A DNA stretch of 34,816 nt from Burkholderiaceae bacterium (GCA_025055385.1 JANWXE010000073.1:1-34816); one strand, 5' to 3'. Numbered from the stretch's first letter, positions 14,648 through 27,069 are shown. A program made the numbers and translations. The notes: generated by a model from the sequence alone, not told the origin.

Positions 14648-14694
14648 CCACAACAAATTGAAGTGAAACTGCGATCGTGCTCAATATATTGGGG
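14648..14694 (+). promoter_or_regulatory. Putative pair of NrdR boxes upstream of nrdA (14648-14663 and 14679-14694)
   Basis: Box 2 GCTCAATATATTGGGG contains the exact core CAATATATTG; box 1 CCACAACAAATTGAAG has 8/10 of the core; centres 31 bp apart. Confidence 0.65.
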
Positions 14695-14858
14695 TGCATG
14701 GCGAGAGCGCATAGCGGCTATTCGGGCGTTTCAAGCACCCCAAATAGGCGTCACAGCACGGGCGGTCGTCCGCGGGGTTTCAAGATGTAGTGGATGGCTG
14801 TTCTGGCGCCTGGTGGCTTGATTGTCTGGTGCAAGCAGGACGATAAGGCGGAGGTGCA

Positions 14859-17744
<2,886 letters not shown>

Positions 17745-17765
17745 TGAACCGATAACGGAGTAAGC

Positions 17766-18866
17766 ATGATGCTGAACTGGAACGAAACCACCCTGCAGAG
17801 CACTGGTGCGCGGCCCGCATCGCCCGCTGCGAGCTTGCCGCCTTCGTATCGGCGGGTCAATGTCGCTGACAAGCGGGTCATCAATGGCAAGACTGATGTC
17901 AACCAGCTGGTGCCGTTCAAGTACAAGTGGGCTTGGGAGAAATACTTAGCTGCGTGCGCCAACCATTGGATGCCGCAGGAGATCAATATGAGTCGGGACA
18001 TTGCGCTGTGGAAGGATCCGCATGGCTTGAGCGAGGACGAACGGCGGATCGTGAAGCGCAATTTGGGGTTTTTTGTCACGGCCGACTCGCTGGCGGCCAA
18101 CAACATTGTGCTGGGTACCTATCGGCACATCACGGCGCCGGAGTGCCGCCAGTTCCTGTTGCGGCAAGCTTTCGAGGAGGCAATCCACACCCACGCCTAC
18201 CAGTACATCGTCGAGTCGCTCGGGCTGGATGAGGGCGAGATTTTCAATGCCTACCATGAAATTCCCTCGATCCGGGACAAGGATGAATTCTTAATCCCGT
18301 TCATCGACACGCTGACCGACCCTAACTTTCGTACCGGGACGCCGGCGGCTGACCGCCAGCTGCTGACCTCGCTGATCGTTTTCGCCTGCCTGATGGAGGG
18401 GCTGTTTTTTTACGTTGGCTTCGTGCAGATCCTGGCGCTCGGACGGCAGAACAAGATGACCGGGGCGGCTGAGCAGTACCAGTACATCTTGCGGGACGAG
18501 TCGATGCATTGCAACTTTGGCATCGACCTAATTAACCAAATCAAGCTGGAGAACCCACACCTGTGGACGGCGGAGTTCCGGGAGGAGGTCCGGGAGTTGT
18601 TTCATCGTGCCGTAGAGCTGGAGTACGCCTATGCCGAGGACACGATGCCGCGGGGGGTGCTCGGGCTGAACGCCCCCATGTTCAAGGCGTACTTGCGCTA
18701 CATCGCCAACCGCCGCTGCCAGCAGATTGGTATTGAACCCCTGTTTGCCGCCGAGCCAAACCCCTTTCCATGGATGAGCGAGATGATCGACCTAAAAAAG
18801 GAGCGCAACTTCTTTGAGACGCGCGTCATTGAATACCAATCAGGTGGGGCGCTTAGTTGGGATTGA
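17766..18866 (+). CDS. nrdB: Class Ia ribonucleoside-diphosphate reductase, beta subunit
   Basis: [52 protein letters not shown] (metal ligands and radical Tyr retained), [18 protein letters not shown], ending [16 protein letters not shown]. Confidence 0.97.
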   Translation: MMLNWNETTLQSTGARPASPAASLPPSYRRVNVADKRVINGKTDVNQLVPFKYKWAWEKYLAACANHWMPQEINMSRDIALWKDPHGLSEDERRIVKRNLGFFVTADSLAANNIVLGTYRHITAPECRQFLLRQAFEEAIHTHAYQYIVESLGLDEGEIFNAYHEIPSIRDKDEFLIPFIDTLTDPNFRTGTPAADRQLLTSLIVFACLMEGLFFYVGFVQILALGRQNKMTGAAEQYQYILRDESMHCNFGIDLINQIKLENPHLWTAEFREEVRELFHRAVELEYAYAEDTMPRGVLGLNAPMFKAYLRYIANRRCQQIGIEPLFAAEPNPFPWMSEMIDLKKERNFFETRVIEYQSGGALSWD

Positions 18867-19149
18867 TAGCGAAGGCTGCGGCGCCGGGCGACAGCGTGCG
18901 TAAACGCGTACAGCACGCACGCGAACGCGCATAAATTTCTTGCGGTTCGGCGCGTTTGAGAGTAAAACAACATCTCGGATTTCGTTGCTTGATGCGTCGC
19001 TTCAACAAACGACGGTCGATTGCTGATTTGAACCCGCACAGTCAAACGCAACGGTCAAGGGTTAGCCTGCAGGGACGGCAGCTAGACCAGACGTTTCGGT
19101 CTTGCGATGTCGCTCCCTCTCTGAAAAAAGTCCATCTCCTTTCTTCGCC

Positions 19150-19180
19150 AAACGCCGGCCTGCCGCCGGCGTTTTTCTTC
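19150..19180 (+). terminator. Rho-independent terminator
   Basis: 10-bp perfect stem AAACGCCGGC (19150-19159)/GCCGGCGTTT (19165-19174), loop CTGCC, T-rich tail TTTTTCTTC. Confidence 0.85.
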
Positions 19181-19410
19181 GGTATGCCGCTGTGTTCTTG
19201 TGGCGTGCCGCGTGCCGAATTCATCAGCGTCAGCGGTCAGTGCCCTGACCGTTCCGCGCTCCGCTCGGATATGCGCCGTAAACGCACTTCTGGGGTTGCC
19301 GCGGCGACAGAGCCTCCGCATGCGCCGATGAATAGCCCGAAAGCGGACGGTGCTGCTGTCCCTGGCGGGTTCCTTTTTCAACCTCATTTTTGAACGCAAA
19401 GGAGTCTCTC

Positions 19411-19758
19411 ATGGCGACAAAGAAAGCAGCGAAGAAGGCGGCGAAGAAGCCAGCCAAGAAAGCCGCGAAGAAGGCGGCTAAAAAAGCGGCCAAGAAGAAG
19501 GCTGCGAAGAAAACCGCAAAGAAAGCGGCAAAAAAGGTCGCAAAAAAAAAAGTAGCGGTTAAAAAATCTGCTGCGAAGAAGCCGGCGAAGGCCGCTAAAA
19601 CCGCAGCTCGGCCTAAACCAGCTGCCAAGGCGGAGCCCAAAGCGGCGCCAGCGCCAGCCCCGGCGCCTGCTGCGCCGCCGCCCGCGTCGGCACCCGGTGC
19701 CAAGTCGGCGCTGAATCCGGCTGCCGCGTGGCCGTTCCCGACCGGCAGCCGGCCGTAA
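19411..19758 (+). CDS. Histone H1-like nucleoid protein (Lys/Ala-rich)
   Basis: MATKKAAKKAAKKPAKKAAKK...; Ala/Pro linker, C-terminal LNPAAAWPFPTGSRP; SD AAAGGAG upstream. Confidence 0.92.
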   Translation: MATKKAAKKAAKKPAKKAAKKAAKKAAKKKAAKKTAKKAAKKVAKKKVAVKKSAAKKPAKAAKTAARPKPAAKAEPKAAPAPAPAPAAPPPASAPGAKSALNPAAAWPFPTGSRP

Positions 19759-19776
19759 TCGGCGGCTTCAGCAAGT

Positions 19777-19808
19777 AAAGCGCCGCGCGCAAGCGGCGCT
19801 TTTTTTTT
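19777..19808 (+). terminator. Rho-independent terminator of the histone H1-like gene
   Basis: Stem AGCGCCGC (19779-19786)/GCGGCGCT (19793-19800), loop GCGCAA, run of 9 T (19800-19808). Confidence 0.95.
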
Positions 19809-19866
19809 GGGCCATCGCCGGCCCCACTACAATGCGTGGCTTTGATGCTTGCCTGCGCCGCGCTGC

Positions 19867-20409
19867 ATGCTGCTTGTTGATATTGCCCGCCTGCTGTTGG
19901 AAACGGCCGGCGCACTCCTGGGGGTGGCGCTGCTGCTGCGCTCGTATATGAACTGGGTGGGGATGCCGAGCCGCAATCCGCTAGCCCAGTTCGCGATTGC
20001 CCTCACAGACTGGGCGGTGCGGCCGCTGCGGCGGCTTTTGCCGGCCGTCGGCCGATGGGATTCGGCTTCGCTACTTGCCGCTTACCTAGTTGCAGTGGTG
20101 ATGCTGATTTTGACTTTCATGCTGATTGGTGCGGGGCCGAGCAGTTGGCCGTGGCCGACGCTGTTATTTGCCGCCCTCGTACAGGTCCTGCGCTGGGCGC
20201 TTTACATGGTCTTCTTTCTGACCCTGGTGCACGTCGTGCTGAGCTGGGTCAACCCGTACGCGCCGGTAGCGCCGGCCATCGCGATGCTCGTGCGGCCCTT
20301 CCTCGCACCCCTGCAGCGCATCGTGCCCCCAATCGGCGGCGTCGATCTATCGCCGCTGCTGTTGATCGTGCTCGTCAACGTGCTGCTACTGATCCTCAGC
20401 CGCCTGTAA
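19867..20409 (+). CDS. yggT: YggT family integral membrane protein
   Basis: Two repeats of the YggT domain: ...RSYMNWVGMPSRNPLAQFAIALTDWAVRPLRRLLP... and VHVVLSWVNPYAPVAPAIAMLVRPFLAPLQRIVPPIGGVDLSPLLLI. Confidence 0.93.
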   Translation: MLLVDIARLLLETAGALLGVALLLRSYMNWVGMPSRNPLAQFAIALTDWAVRPLRRLLPAVGRWDSASLLAAYLVAVVMLILTFMLIGAGPSSWPWPTLLFAALVQVLRWALYMVFFLTLVHVVLSWVNPYAPVAPAIAMLVRPFLAPLQRIVPPIGGVDLSPLLLIVLVNVLLLILSRL

Positions 20410-20418
20410 AGCGTCCGC

Positions 20419-21354
20419 TTACCACGGAAGGTAGCCGAAGGCGCCGCGGAAACGCTGCGCGATCGTGTCGCGGTCGGCCGTATGATTTTGCGCGCCGGCG
20501 TGCTCAATCTTTAAAGCACCCATAACCGCTGCCAGCCGTCCTGTGGTTTCCCAGTCCAGTCCCGCATCGATTCCGTACAGCAGCGCCGCCCGGTAGGCGT
20601 CGCCGCAGCCGGTCGGATCAACTACCGCGCGCGCGGGTGCAGCGGGGATTTCCAGCACGCTGCCATTGACGTAGATAAGCGACCCCTGCGCGCCGCGCGT
20701 CACCACGAGCGCGCGTAGGCGGCGGGCGAGTTCCTCTACTGTCTGCCCGGTGCGCTCCTGCAGCAGCTTGGCCTCGTAGTCGTTGACCGCGACATAATGG
20801 GCGCGGGCGATAAACCAACGCAGCTCCTCGCCATCGAACATCGGCAACCCTTGACCGGGATCGAACACAAACGGAATGCCGTGGTCGGCGAATTGCTGCG
20901 CGTGCTGCAGCATGCCATCGCGACCATCGGGGGCGACGATGCCGAGGCGGATGCCCGCGTCGCCTGGCACGGCATTCAAATGCGACAGCATCATCGCCCC
21001 CGGGTGGAAGGCGGTGATCTGGTTGTCGTCCAGATCGGTGGTGATGAAGGCCTGGGCAGTGAAGTGGCCGCTGACTTGTCGCACGTACCGCCGGTCGATG
21101 CCCAGCGCGTCAAGGCGATCAAGATAAGGCTGGGCGTCTTCCCCAACGGTGGCCATCGGCAGCCCGGCGGCGCCGAGCAGCCGCATGCTATAGGCAATGT
21201 TGCCGGCACAGCCGCCGAATTCGCGGCGTAGCTCCGGCACCAGGAAGGCCACATTTAAGATGTGTACCTGCTCAGGCAGGATGTGATCCCGGAAGCGACC
21301 CCGGAACAGCATGATCGAGTCGTAGGCGATCGAACCGCAGACAAGGATCGACAC
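20419..21354 (-). CDS. PfkB-family carbohydrate/adenosine kinase
   Basis: MSILVCGSIAYDSIM..., EFGGCAGNIAYSMRLLGA, VDPTGCGDAYRAALLYGI (PfkB signature 2). Confidence 0.92.
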   Translation of the reverse strand: MSILVCGSIAYDSIMLFRGRFRDHILPEQVHILNVAFLVPELRREFGGCAGNIAYSMRLLGAAGLPMATVGEDAQPYLDRLDALGIDRRYVRQVSGHFTAQAFITTDLDDNQITAFHPGAMMLSHLNAVPGDAGIRLGIVAPDGRDGMLQHAQQFADHGIPFVFDPGQGLPMFDGEELRWFIARAHYVAVNDYEAKLLQERTGQTVEELARRLRALVVTRGAQGSLIYVNGSVLEIPAAPARAVVDPTGCGDAYRAALLYGIDAGLDWETTGRLAAVMGALKIEHAGAQNHTADRDTIAQRFRGAFGYLPW

Positions 21355-21391
21355 GGCAGGCTCCTTGAGGTGGCGGACGCCTCAGCGCCGC

Positions 21392-22414
21392 TTATAGGTA
21401 AAAGGGGTAGACGACGAATCCGGCCGGCGCCAGCCCGCGCGCCTCGAAAGCGACACGGATCGTGTAGTCACTGCCAGCGGCGATGCCGTCGGCGATGCGA
21501 CTACTCGGCTCGCCAGCTGATGCCAGGTAGTCGACCGGCGCGAAGACCTTGCGCGCCAGGGTCCGGTTGGTCGTATCGGTCAGCGTGACCTCCAGCGCGG
21601 GCAGCGCTACCTTAAAACTCGCGCGGTTGCGAATCGTGGCTGTCAATTCGAGTACGTCGGTACCGGGCAGCGCCTGCAATTCAGTGCCGACCACGGCGAG
21701 CAAATCAACGCGCATTGGCCACCCCACCTGACAGCCAAAAGCCGAGCACAACGCCACCAGCGCCGGCCGCCACTGCGGCCAGCGGGCAGCCAGCTCGGTG
21801 CGGAACACGACTGCCCATTGCGCCAGCATCAACAGCGCCAGCAGGACGGAGCCGCCGCCGTAGACAATCGAGAAGCCCCGCGCAGGCCGAGCCGGCGGGC
21901 GCAAAAAATCGGGCGCAAGCGGCGGCTCGGGCAGCGCCTCGCTCTCGCCACGCTGCGGCACGTCGATGTGGGCAGGCGAAGGCTCGCGGCGCGCGGCCGC
22001 TGCCTTGCGGGGGCTGGGGCGGACCTCGTCGGTGCGCGGTGCGCTATCCGGCGTGGCCGTCGTCGCTGCGTGCTCGTCGGTGACCAGGCGCGGCGGCTCT
22101 GCTGCGCGCGCAGCCGGCGGCGCATGCGCCACCGGGGCGGCCGTGGGCGTGCGCTCCCCGGGCGGTTCCGCCAACGGCGCGCGCAATACCGGCGTGGCCT
22201 GCGCGCTGGCGTGCAGCGTCGGCGGTGCGCCCTTGCGCGCGGGCGTCGGCTCCGGCGCGACCGCCAGGTTGTCGTCGACGTAACTGAGCGTACCGATGGC
22301 GTCGAACACGTGCCGGCAGGCGCCGCAGCGCACCAGGCCGCCGCGCAGCTTCAGCTGATCGGGGACCACTCGGAATAGCGCCTGGCAGTTCGGGCAGCGG
22401 GTGGCGAGCGCCAT
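21392..22414 (-). CDS. Zinc-ribbon (MJ0042-type) / DUF3426 domain protein
   Basis: MALATRCPNCQALFRVVPDQLKLRGGLVRCGACRHVFDA; Pro/Ala-rich linker; single TM; C-terminal DUF3426-like domain. Confidence 0.85.
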   Translation of the reverse strand: MALATRCPNCQALFRVVPDQLKLRGGLVRCGACRHVFDAIGTLSYVDDNLAVAPEPTPARKGAPPTLHASAQATPVLRAPLAEPPGERTPTAAPVAHAPPAARAAEPPRLVTDEHAATTATPDSAPRTDEVRPSPRKAAAARREPSPAHIDVPQRGESEALPEPPLAPDFLRPPARPARGFSIVYGGGSVLLALLMLAQWAVVFRTELAARWPQWRPALVALCSAFGCQVGWPMRVDLLAVVGTELQALPGTDVLELTATIRNRASFKVALPALEVTLTDTTNRTLARKVFAPVDYLASAGEPSSRIADGIAAGSDYTIRVAFEARGLAPAGFVVYPFYL

Positions 22415-22420
22415 GGCTGT

Positions 22421-23314
22421 CTATTGTGCGCGCGTCGCCGTCAAGCAAACCCAGCCGTCCTCGACCGCCCACAGGCGCGTACGAAGTCCCTGGCGCGCGT
22501 AGGCAAAGATGACCTCGTCGGCTTGGCGCTCCAGAATGCCGGATAGCACCAGCGTGCCACCGACGGCCAACCGTGCGGCCAATGTCGGCGCGAGCGCTTT
22601 CAGCGGGTTTGTGAGGATGTTGGCGAGCACGACATCAAACGGTTGTGCAGGCAGCGCCCCTGGTTCAGTGTAGATGCCTTCCACGCCATTGGCTGCAGCA
22701 TTAGCGCGCGCGGCCGCCACGGCCTGCGGATCGATGTCAGTCGCAGCCACGATAGCCGCACCCAATTTGGCGGCCGCCAGGGCCAGGATGCCAGAGCCGC
22801 AGCCGTAATCGAGCACGCTTAGGCTACGAGGCGGATGTGCATCCAGCCAGCGCAGGCACAGCCGGGTGGTCGGATGCGTACCGGTGCCGAAAGCTACACC
22901 GGGATCTAGGCGGATCACGAGCGCATCCTCACTCGGCGGGTCGTGCCAGGACGGCAGGATGCACAAGCGGCCGATGCGGATCGGACCAAACTGAGATTGC
23001 GTTGCACGCACCCAGTCGACATCACTGACTTCACGTTCCGAATCGATCGGCGGAGGTGCCGGCAGGATGCCAACAGCGGCGCGTTGAAGCAGCCGCGTGC
23101 CATCGGTATTGGCATCGATCAGGATGGTTACTCGACTGCGCGCCCAGCCCAGGGCAGCCGGCGCCGCACCGGGCTCATCATAAATGGCCTGCTCCTGCGG
23201 GCTGCCGGCGTCAGCGTCCTCGATGCTGACCGCAAGCGCGCCGCTGGCGACCAGTGCGTCGCTGAAGGCCTCCAGCTGGGCGCCATCGATTCGCACCGTC
23301 AGCTCGCGCATCAT
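22421..23314 (-). CDS. prmA: Ribosomal protein L11 methyltransferase
   Basis: MMRELTVRIDGAQLEAFSDALVASGALAVSIEDADAG; RLDPGVAFGTGTHPTTRLCL; VLDYGCGSGILALAAAKLGA; ILTNPLKALAPTLAARL. Confidence 0.95.
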   Translation of the reverse strand: MMRELTVRIDGAQLEAFSDALVASGALAVSIEDADAGSPQEQAIYDEPGAAPAALGWARSRVTILIDANTDGTRLLQRAAVGILPAPPPIDSEREVSDVDWVRATQSQFGPIRIGRLCILPSWHDPPSEDALVIRLDPGVAFGTGTHPTTRLCLRWLDAHPPRSLSVLDYGCGSGILALAAAKLGAAIVAATDIDPQAVAAARANAAANGVEGIYTEPGALPAQPFDVVLANILTNPLKALAPTLAARLAVGGTLVLSGILERQADEVIFAYARQGLRTRLWAVEDGWVCLTATRAQ

Positions 23315-23321
23315 CGGCGTC

Positions 23322-24683
23322 TCAGGGCATTTGACTGGCCTGCCGCGCCGCCAACCGCTGCTCCAGGTAGTGGATGCTGGTACCACCCCGGATGAATTTT
23401 TCGTCCAGCAGCAGCTCGCGGTGCAACGGAATATTCGTGCTGATGCCTTCGACCACCATCTCAGAGAGCGCAACTCGCATGCGCGCTAGCGCCTGCGCCC
23501 GCGTGTCCCCGTAGCAGATCAGCTTGCCGATCATCGAGTCGTAATACGGCGGCACAAAATAACCAGCATAGACATGGGAGTCGACCCGCACGCCCGGCCC
23601 GCCGGGTGGGTGCCAGGCGGTGATGCGCCCCGGGCTCGGTGTGAATTTGTACGGATCCTCCGCATTGATGCGGCATTCGATGGCGTGCCCGCGCATGACG
23701 ATCTCGCGCTGTTTAAACGGCAGCTTTTCACCGGCGGCGATCCGAATCTGCTGCTGCACGATATCGATGCCGGTAACCATCTCAGTGACCGGATGCTCGA
23801 CCTGCAGCCGCGTGTTCATTTCAATGAAATAAAACTCGCCGTTTTCGTACAAGAACTCGAACGTGCCGGCGCCGCGGTAGCCGATGCGGCGGCACGCTTC
23901 GGCACAGCGGTCGCCGATGCGCTCAATGACCTTGCGCGGGATGCCGGGTGCGGGGGCCTCTTCGATGATTTTCTGATGACGCCGCTGCATGGAGCAGTCG
24001 CGTTCCCCCAGCCAGACCGCATTGCGGTGCTGATCGGCCAGTACCTGGATCTCGATGTGGCGAGGGTTTTCGAGGAATTTCTCCATATAAACGTCCGGAT
24101 TGCCGAACGCCGCCTGCGCCTCCTGGCGCGTCATGTTGACAGCATTGATTAGCGCCGCCTCCGTATGAACGACGCGCATGCCGCGGCCGCCGCCGCCCCC
24201 TGCCGCTTTGATGATCACCGGATAGCCGATCGCACGGGCGATTTTCACGATCTCGCGCGGCTCCTCGGGTAAGGCGCCAGGCGAGCCGGGCACACAGGGC
24301 ACGCCGGCCTCCTGCATGGCTTTCTTGGCCGAGACCTTGTCGCCCATCAGGCGAATGGACTCTGGGCGCGGGCCGATGAAGACGAAGCCGCTTTTTTCCA
24401 CCCGCTCGGCGAAGTCGGCGTTCTCGGACAGGAAGCCGTAGCCGGGGTGGATCGCCTCTGCGTCCGTGACCTCAGCGGCACTGATGATGGCCGGGATGTT
24501 TAAGTAACTGTCCTTCGATGGCGGTGGCCCAATGCACACCGACTCGTCGGCCAGCTTCACGTACTTAGCGTCGGTGTCGGCGGTCGAATGCACGACTACC
24601 GTCCGGATGCCCATCTCGCGGCAGGCACGCTGGATGCGCAGCGCAATTTCGCCGCGGTTGGCGATCAGGATCTTGCCGAACAT
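23322..24683 (-). CDS. accC: Acetyl-CoA carboxylase, biotin carboxylase subunit
   Basis: [45 protein letters not shown]-grasp [30 protein letters not shown]. Confidence 0.98.
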   Translation of the reverse strand: MFGKILIANRGEIALRIQRACREMGIRTVVVHSTADTDAKYVKLADESVCIGPPPSKDSYLNIPAIISAAEVTDAEAIHPGYGFLSENADFAERVEKSGFVFIGPRPESIRLMGDKVSAKKAMQEAGVPCVPGSPGALPEEPREIVKIARAIGYPVIIKAAGGGGGRGMRVVHTEAALINAVNMTRQEAQAAFGNPDVYMEKFLENPRHIEIQVLADQHRNAVWLGERDCSMQRRHQKIIEEAPAPGIPRKVIERIGDRCAEACRRIGYRGAGTFEFLYENGEFYFIEMNTRLQVEHPVTEMVTGIDIVQQQIRIAAGEKLPFKQREIVMRGHAIECRINAEDPYKFTPSPGRITAWHPPGGPGVRVDSHVYAGYFVPPYYDSMIGKLICYGDTRAQALARMRVALSEMVVEGISTNIPLHRELLLDEKFIRGGTSIHYLEQRLAARQASQMP

Positions 24684-24687
24684 ATGC

Positions 24688-25158
24688 TCAGCCGATTACG
24701 AACAGCGGCTGCCCGTATTCGACCGGCTGGCCGTTTTCAACCAGAATTTCCTTGACCTCGCCGCTGACCTCGCACTCGATTTCGTTCAGCAGCTTCATTG
24801 CCTCGATGATGCAGAGGATGTCGCCTGGCTTCACTGACTGGCCCACCTCGACAAACGGCTTCGCGCCCGGACTGGGGGCGCGATAAAACGTGCCGACCAT
24901 CGGCGATTTGACAACATGGCCCTTGGGGGCTTCCGCTTCAACGGGCGGCGGCGGGGGTGTGGACGCCGCCGGCGGGGTGGGCGCAGCGATCACCGTCGGC
25001 ACCGCCGGCGGGGGTGGCGCAACGGGCAGCGGTGCGAACGCCGGCGGGGCGGGGTACTTGACGATGCGGACTTTGTCTTCGCCCTCAGTAACCTCAATCT
25101 CGGCGATGCCGGATTCGGCCACCAGCTCGATCAGCGTCTTAAGCTTGCGTAAGTCCAT
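24688..25158 (-). CDS. accB: Biotin carboxyl carrier protein (BCCP)
   Basis: [32 protein letters not shown]; Pro/Ala linker; biotinylation motif [12 protein letters not shown]. Confidence 0.98.
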   Translation of the reverse strand: MDLRKLKTLIELVAESGIAEIEVTEGEDKVRIVKYPAPPAFAPLPVAPPPPAVPTVIAAPTPPAASTPPPPPVEAEAPKGHVVKSPMVGTFYRAPSPGAKPFVEVGQSVKPGDILCIIEAMKLLNEIECEVSGEVKEILVENGQPVEYGQPLFVIG

Positions 25159-25181
25159 GCTGATCTCCCGACCCCGTCTGC

Positions 25182-25625
25182 CTAGTCTGCACCGCCGGTC
25201 AGCGCGTATTCGAGCGCCAACCGGTACCCGGCTGCCCCGAGGCCGACGATCGAGCCGATGGCCAGATCGGCTAGGTAAGAGTGACGGCGGAACGGCTCGC
25301 GGCGGTAGACATTCGACAGGTGCACTTCAACGAACGGGATCGCCACCGACGCCAACGCATCGCGCAGCGCAATGCTGGTATGCGTCAGAGCGCCCGCATT
25401 GATGATGATGAAATCCACTCCCTCGAGGCGAGCGGCATGGATGCGGTCTATCAGTGCTCCCTCGCCATTGGACTGGAAGCAAGACAGGCGCACGCCGTGC
25501 CGGCCAGCGATCTCCGTGAGCTCACGCTCGATGTCGCCAAGCGTACGGGTGCCATAAATGGACGGCTCCCGCGTACCGAGCAGGTTTAAGTTTGGTCCGT
25601 TCAGAATCAGGATGTGCTGGGCCAC
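25182..25625 (-). CDS. aroQ: Type II 3-dehydroquinate dehydratase
   Basis: [69 protein letters not shown]. Confidence 0.98.
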   Translation of the reverse strand: MAQHILILNGPNLNLLGTREPSIYGTRTLGDIERELTEIAGRHGVRLSCFQSNGEGALIDRIHAARLEGVDFIIINAGALTHTSIALRDALASVAIPFVEVHLSNVYRREPFRRHSYLADLAIGSIVGLGAAGYRLALEYALTGGAD

Positions 25626-25745
25626 GATCTCTCAGGTCGCAGCAACCATCGCCGTCTAAAACGACTTTTCAGCGCAGTTGCGAGCGGATTTGTAGAAGAA
25701 GCCGCAAATTGTCGACAGAATCGTGGCCGCTGTCCAGCGTGATTC

Positions 25746-26285
25746 TTAGCGGACGACCTGGGTGTCTAGCCAACGGCGCAATTCCTCGGGCTTAATGCGG
25801 CCGAGACGGCGCTGCACCACCCGCCCATCGGCAGCGATGAGGACCGTATAGGGCAAAGCGCCGGCACTGTTGCCTAAGGCGCGCGCAAGCTCACTGCCTT
25901 GAGCCCCAGCGACCAGCAATGGTAGCGTCAAGCCCAGATCATCACGGAACGCCCGGATACGATAGGCGGTGTCAATGCCTAGGCCGATGATCTCTACACC
26001 GCGCGCATGATATTCATCACGCACGCGCTGCAGATCTGGCATCTCCTCCACGCACGGGGCACACCAGGTGGCCCAGAAGTTGATCACCAGAGGGCGGCCG
26101 CGCCACTGCGCTAGGGTCTGCGGCCGGCCGTCTGCATCCGGCAGCGTCAACCCGAACAGCGTCGCGCTCGCCTGCGACGCGGCTGCCTCGCTCTGCAGAC
26201 GCCAGAGGGCCAAACCGGCGCCTGCTCCAGCGGCAAGCACCGCTATCGCGAACGTGGCTAACCAGACACGTGCGCGGCGGGTCAT
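25746..26285 (-). CDS. TlpA-like periplasmic thiol:disulfide reductase
   Basis: N-terminal TM anchor; NFWATWCAPCVEEMPDL (CxxC); GALPYTVLIAADGRV (cis-Pro). Confidence 0.92.
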   Translation of the reverse strand: MTRRARVWLATFAIAVLAAGAGAGLALWRLQSEAAASQASATLFGLTLPDADGRPQTLAQWRGRPLVINFWATWCAPCVEEMPDLQRVRDEYHARGVEIIGLGIDTAYRIRAFRDDLGLTLPLLVAGAQGSELARALGNSAGALPYTVLIAADGRVVQRRLGRIKPEELRRWLDTQVVR

Positions 26286-26944
26286 GGCATCGCCGACTCG
26301 GCGGCAATTAGCGATGCCAGTTGGGCAGCGCGCGCTCTCCCGCTGGCCGCAACCGGATGCAGGGAGGTATCGGTTGAACGATGGCGCGGTGCAACGCGGA
26401 TGGCCTCGGAGCGGTGCACGCTCAACACCACGGTGGTGTGCAGCGGCGACTGCCCCGGCGGCCGCACAGTAATCGGGAAGTGCAAACGTTCAAGCGGCGC
26501 TCCCGCCTCGTTGCCGCCCTCCTCGGCCTCGAAGGTGATGCCCTCGTTAAGCAGAAAGATTTCCACTGCCTTCGCGTCGTCAGTGAACAGGTGCAACTGG
26601 ATCGCAGAGTGCTCGGTGGCGGTGCCATTGAGAACGGCGCCGACCAAATGCGGATCAAACGCTGCCAGACGCTGCATCCAGGCTAGCGCAGTCCGACGCA
26701 GCGTGGTCAACAGCGCAACATGGGCGGCTCCGCGGTACAGCCGCAGGTGACGGCGCAGTTCGTTCTCGATTTGCTCGTTGTCTGGCAGCAGACCGCGCGC
26801 GTCGGTGCTGCCGAGCAGCTGGCGGGCCGCACGGCGCTTGGCGGCCGCGTAATCCAGGCCCTCCTCGGCGATCAGCCGGGCAGCAGCCACTGCAATCTCG
26901 GCGGTAACGTCCTCGGCATGACGGGGGGGCAGGCGGCGGGCCAT
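26282..26944 (-). CDS. Conserved hypothetical protein
   Basis: Intact 220-aa ORF, MARRLPPRHAEDVTAEIAVAAARLIAEEGLDYAAAKRRAARQLL...; ATGA overlap with the tlpA-like gene; no domain recognised with confidence. Confidence 0.75.
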   Translation of the reverse strand: MARRLPPRHAEDVTAEIAVAAARLIAEEGLDYAAAKRRAARQLLGSTDARGLLPDNEQIENELRRHLRLYRGAAHVALLTTLRRTALAWMQRLAAFDPHLVGAVLNGTATEHSAIQLHLFTDDAKAVEIFLLNEGITFEAEEGGNEAGAPLERLHFPITVRPPGQSPLHTTVVLSVHRSEAIRVAPRHRSTDTSLHPVAASGRARAAQLASLIAAESAMP

Positions 26945-27069
26945 GGTCACAGCAGGCGGGCGGGTACGTAAATGTGGCCAGAAGTGTAGCGAGCCGCGGC
27001 GCGTAGAATCGCGCGCTTTGCAGCGGTTGATACCCGCACTGACCGTAACACGCCCCGCGTCGGCCCATC

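Noticed and set aside
17766-18866. NrdB checked for non-canonical (class Ic, Tyr-less) cofactor chemistry
   Set aside because: The radical-site Tyr ([10 protein letters not shown]) and the Asp first ligand (FFVTADSL) are retained, so it is a conventional class Ia type.
19028-19037. GATTTGAACC motif resembling a tRNA T-arm on the minus strand
   Set aside because: No cloverleaf, acceptor or anticodon stem could be assembled around it.
19020-19110. 6S RNA candidate (fragments AAACGCAACG, GGTCAAGGGTTAGCCTGC)
   Set aside because: I could not identify the complementary 5' half or the central bubble; resemblance is fragmentary. Kept only as an unspecified ncRNA candidate region.
18956-19393. 145-aa plus-strand ORF between nrdB and the histone gene
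   Set aside because: No family resemblance, and it runs straight through a strong intrinsic terminator at 19150-19176.
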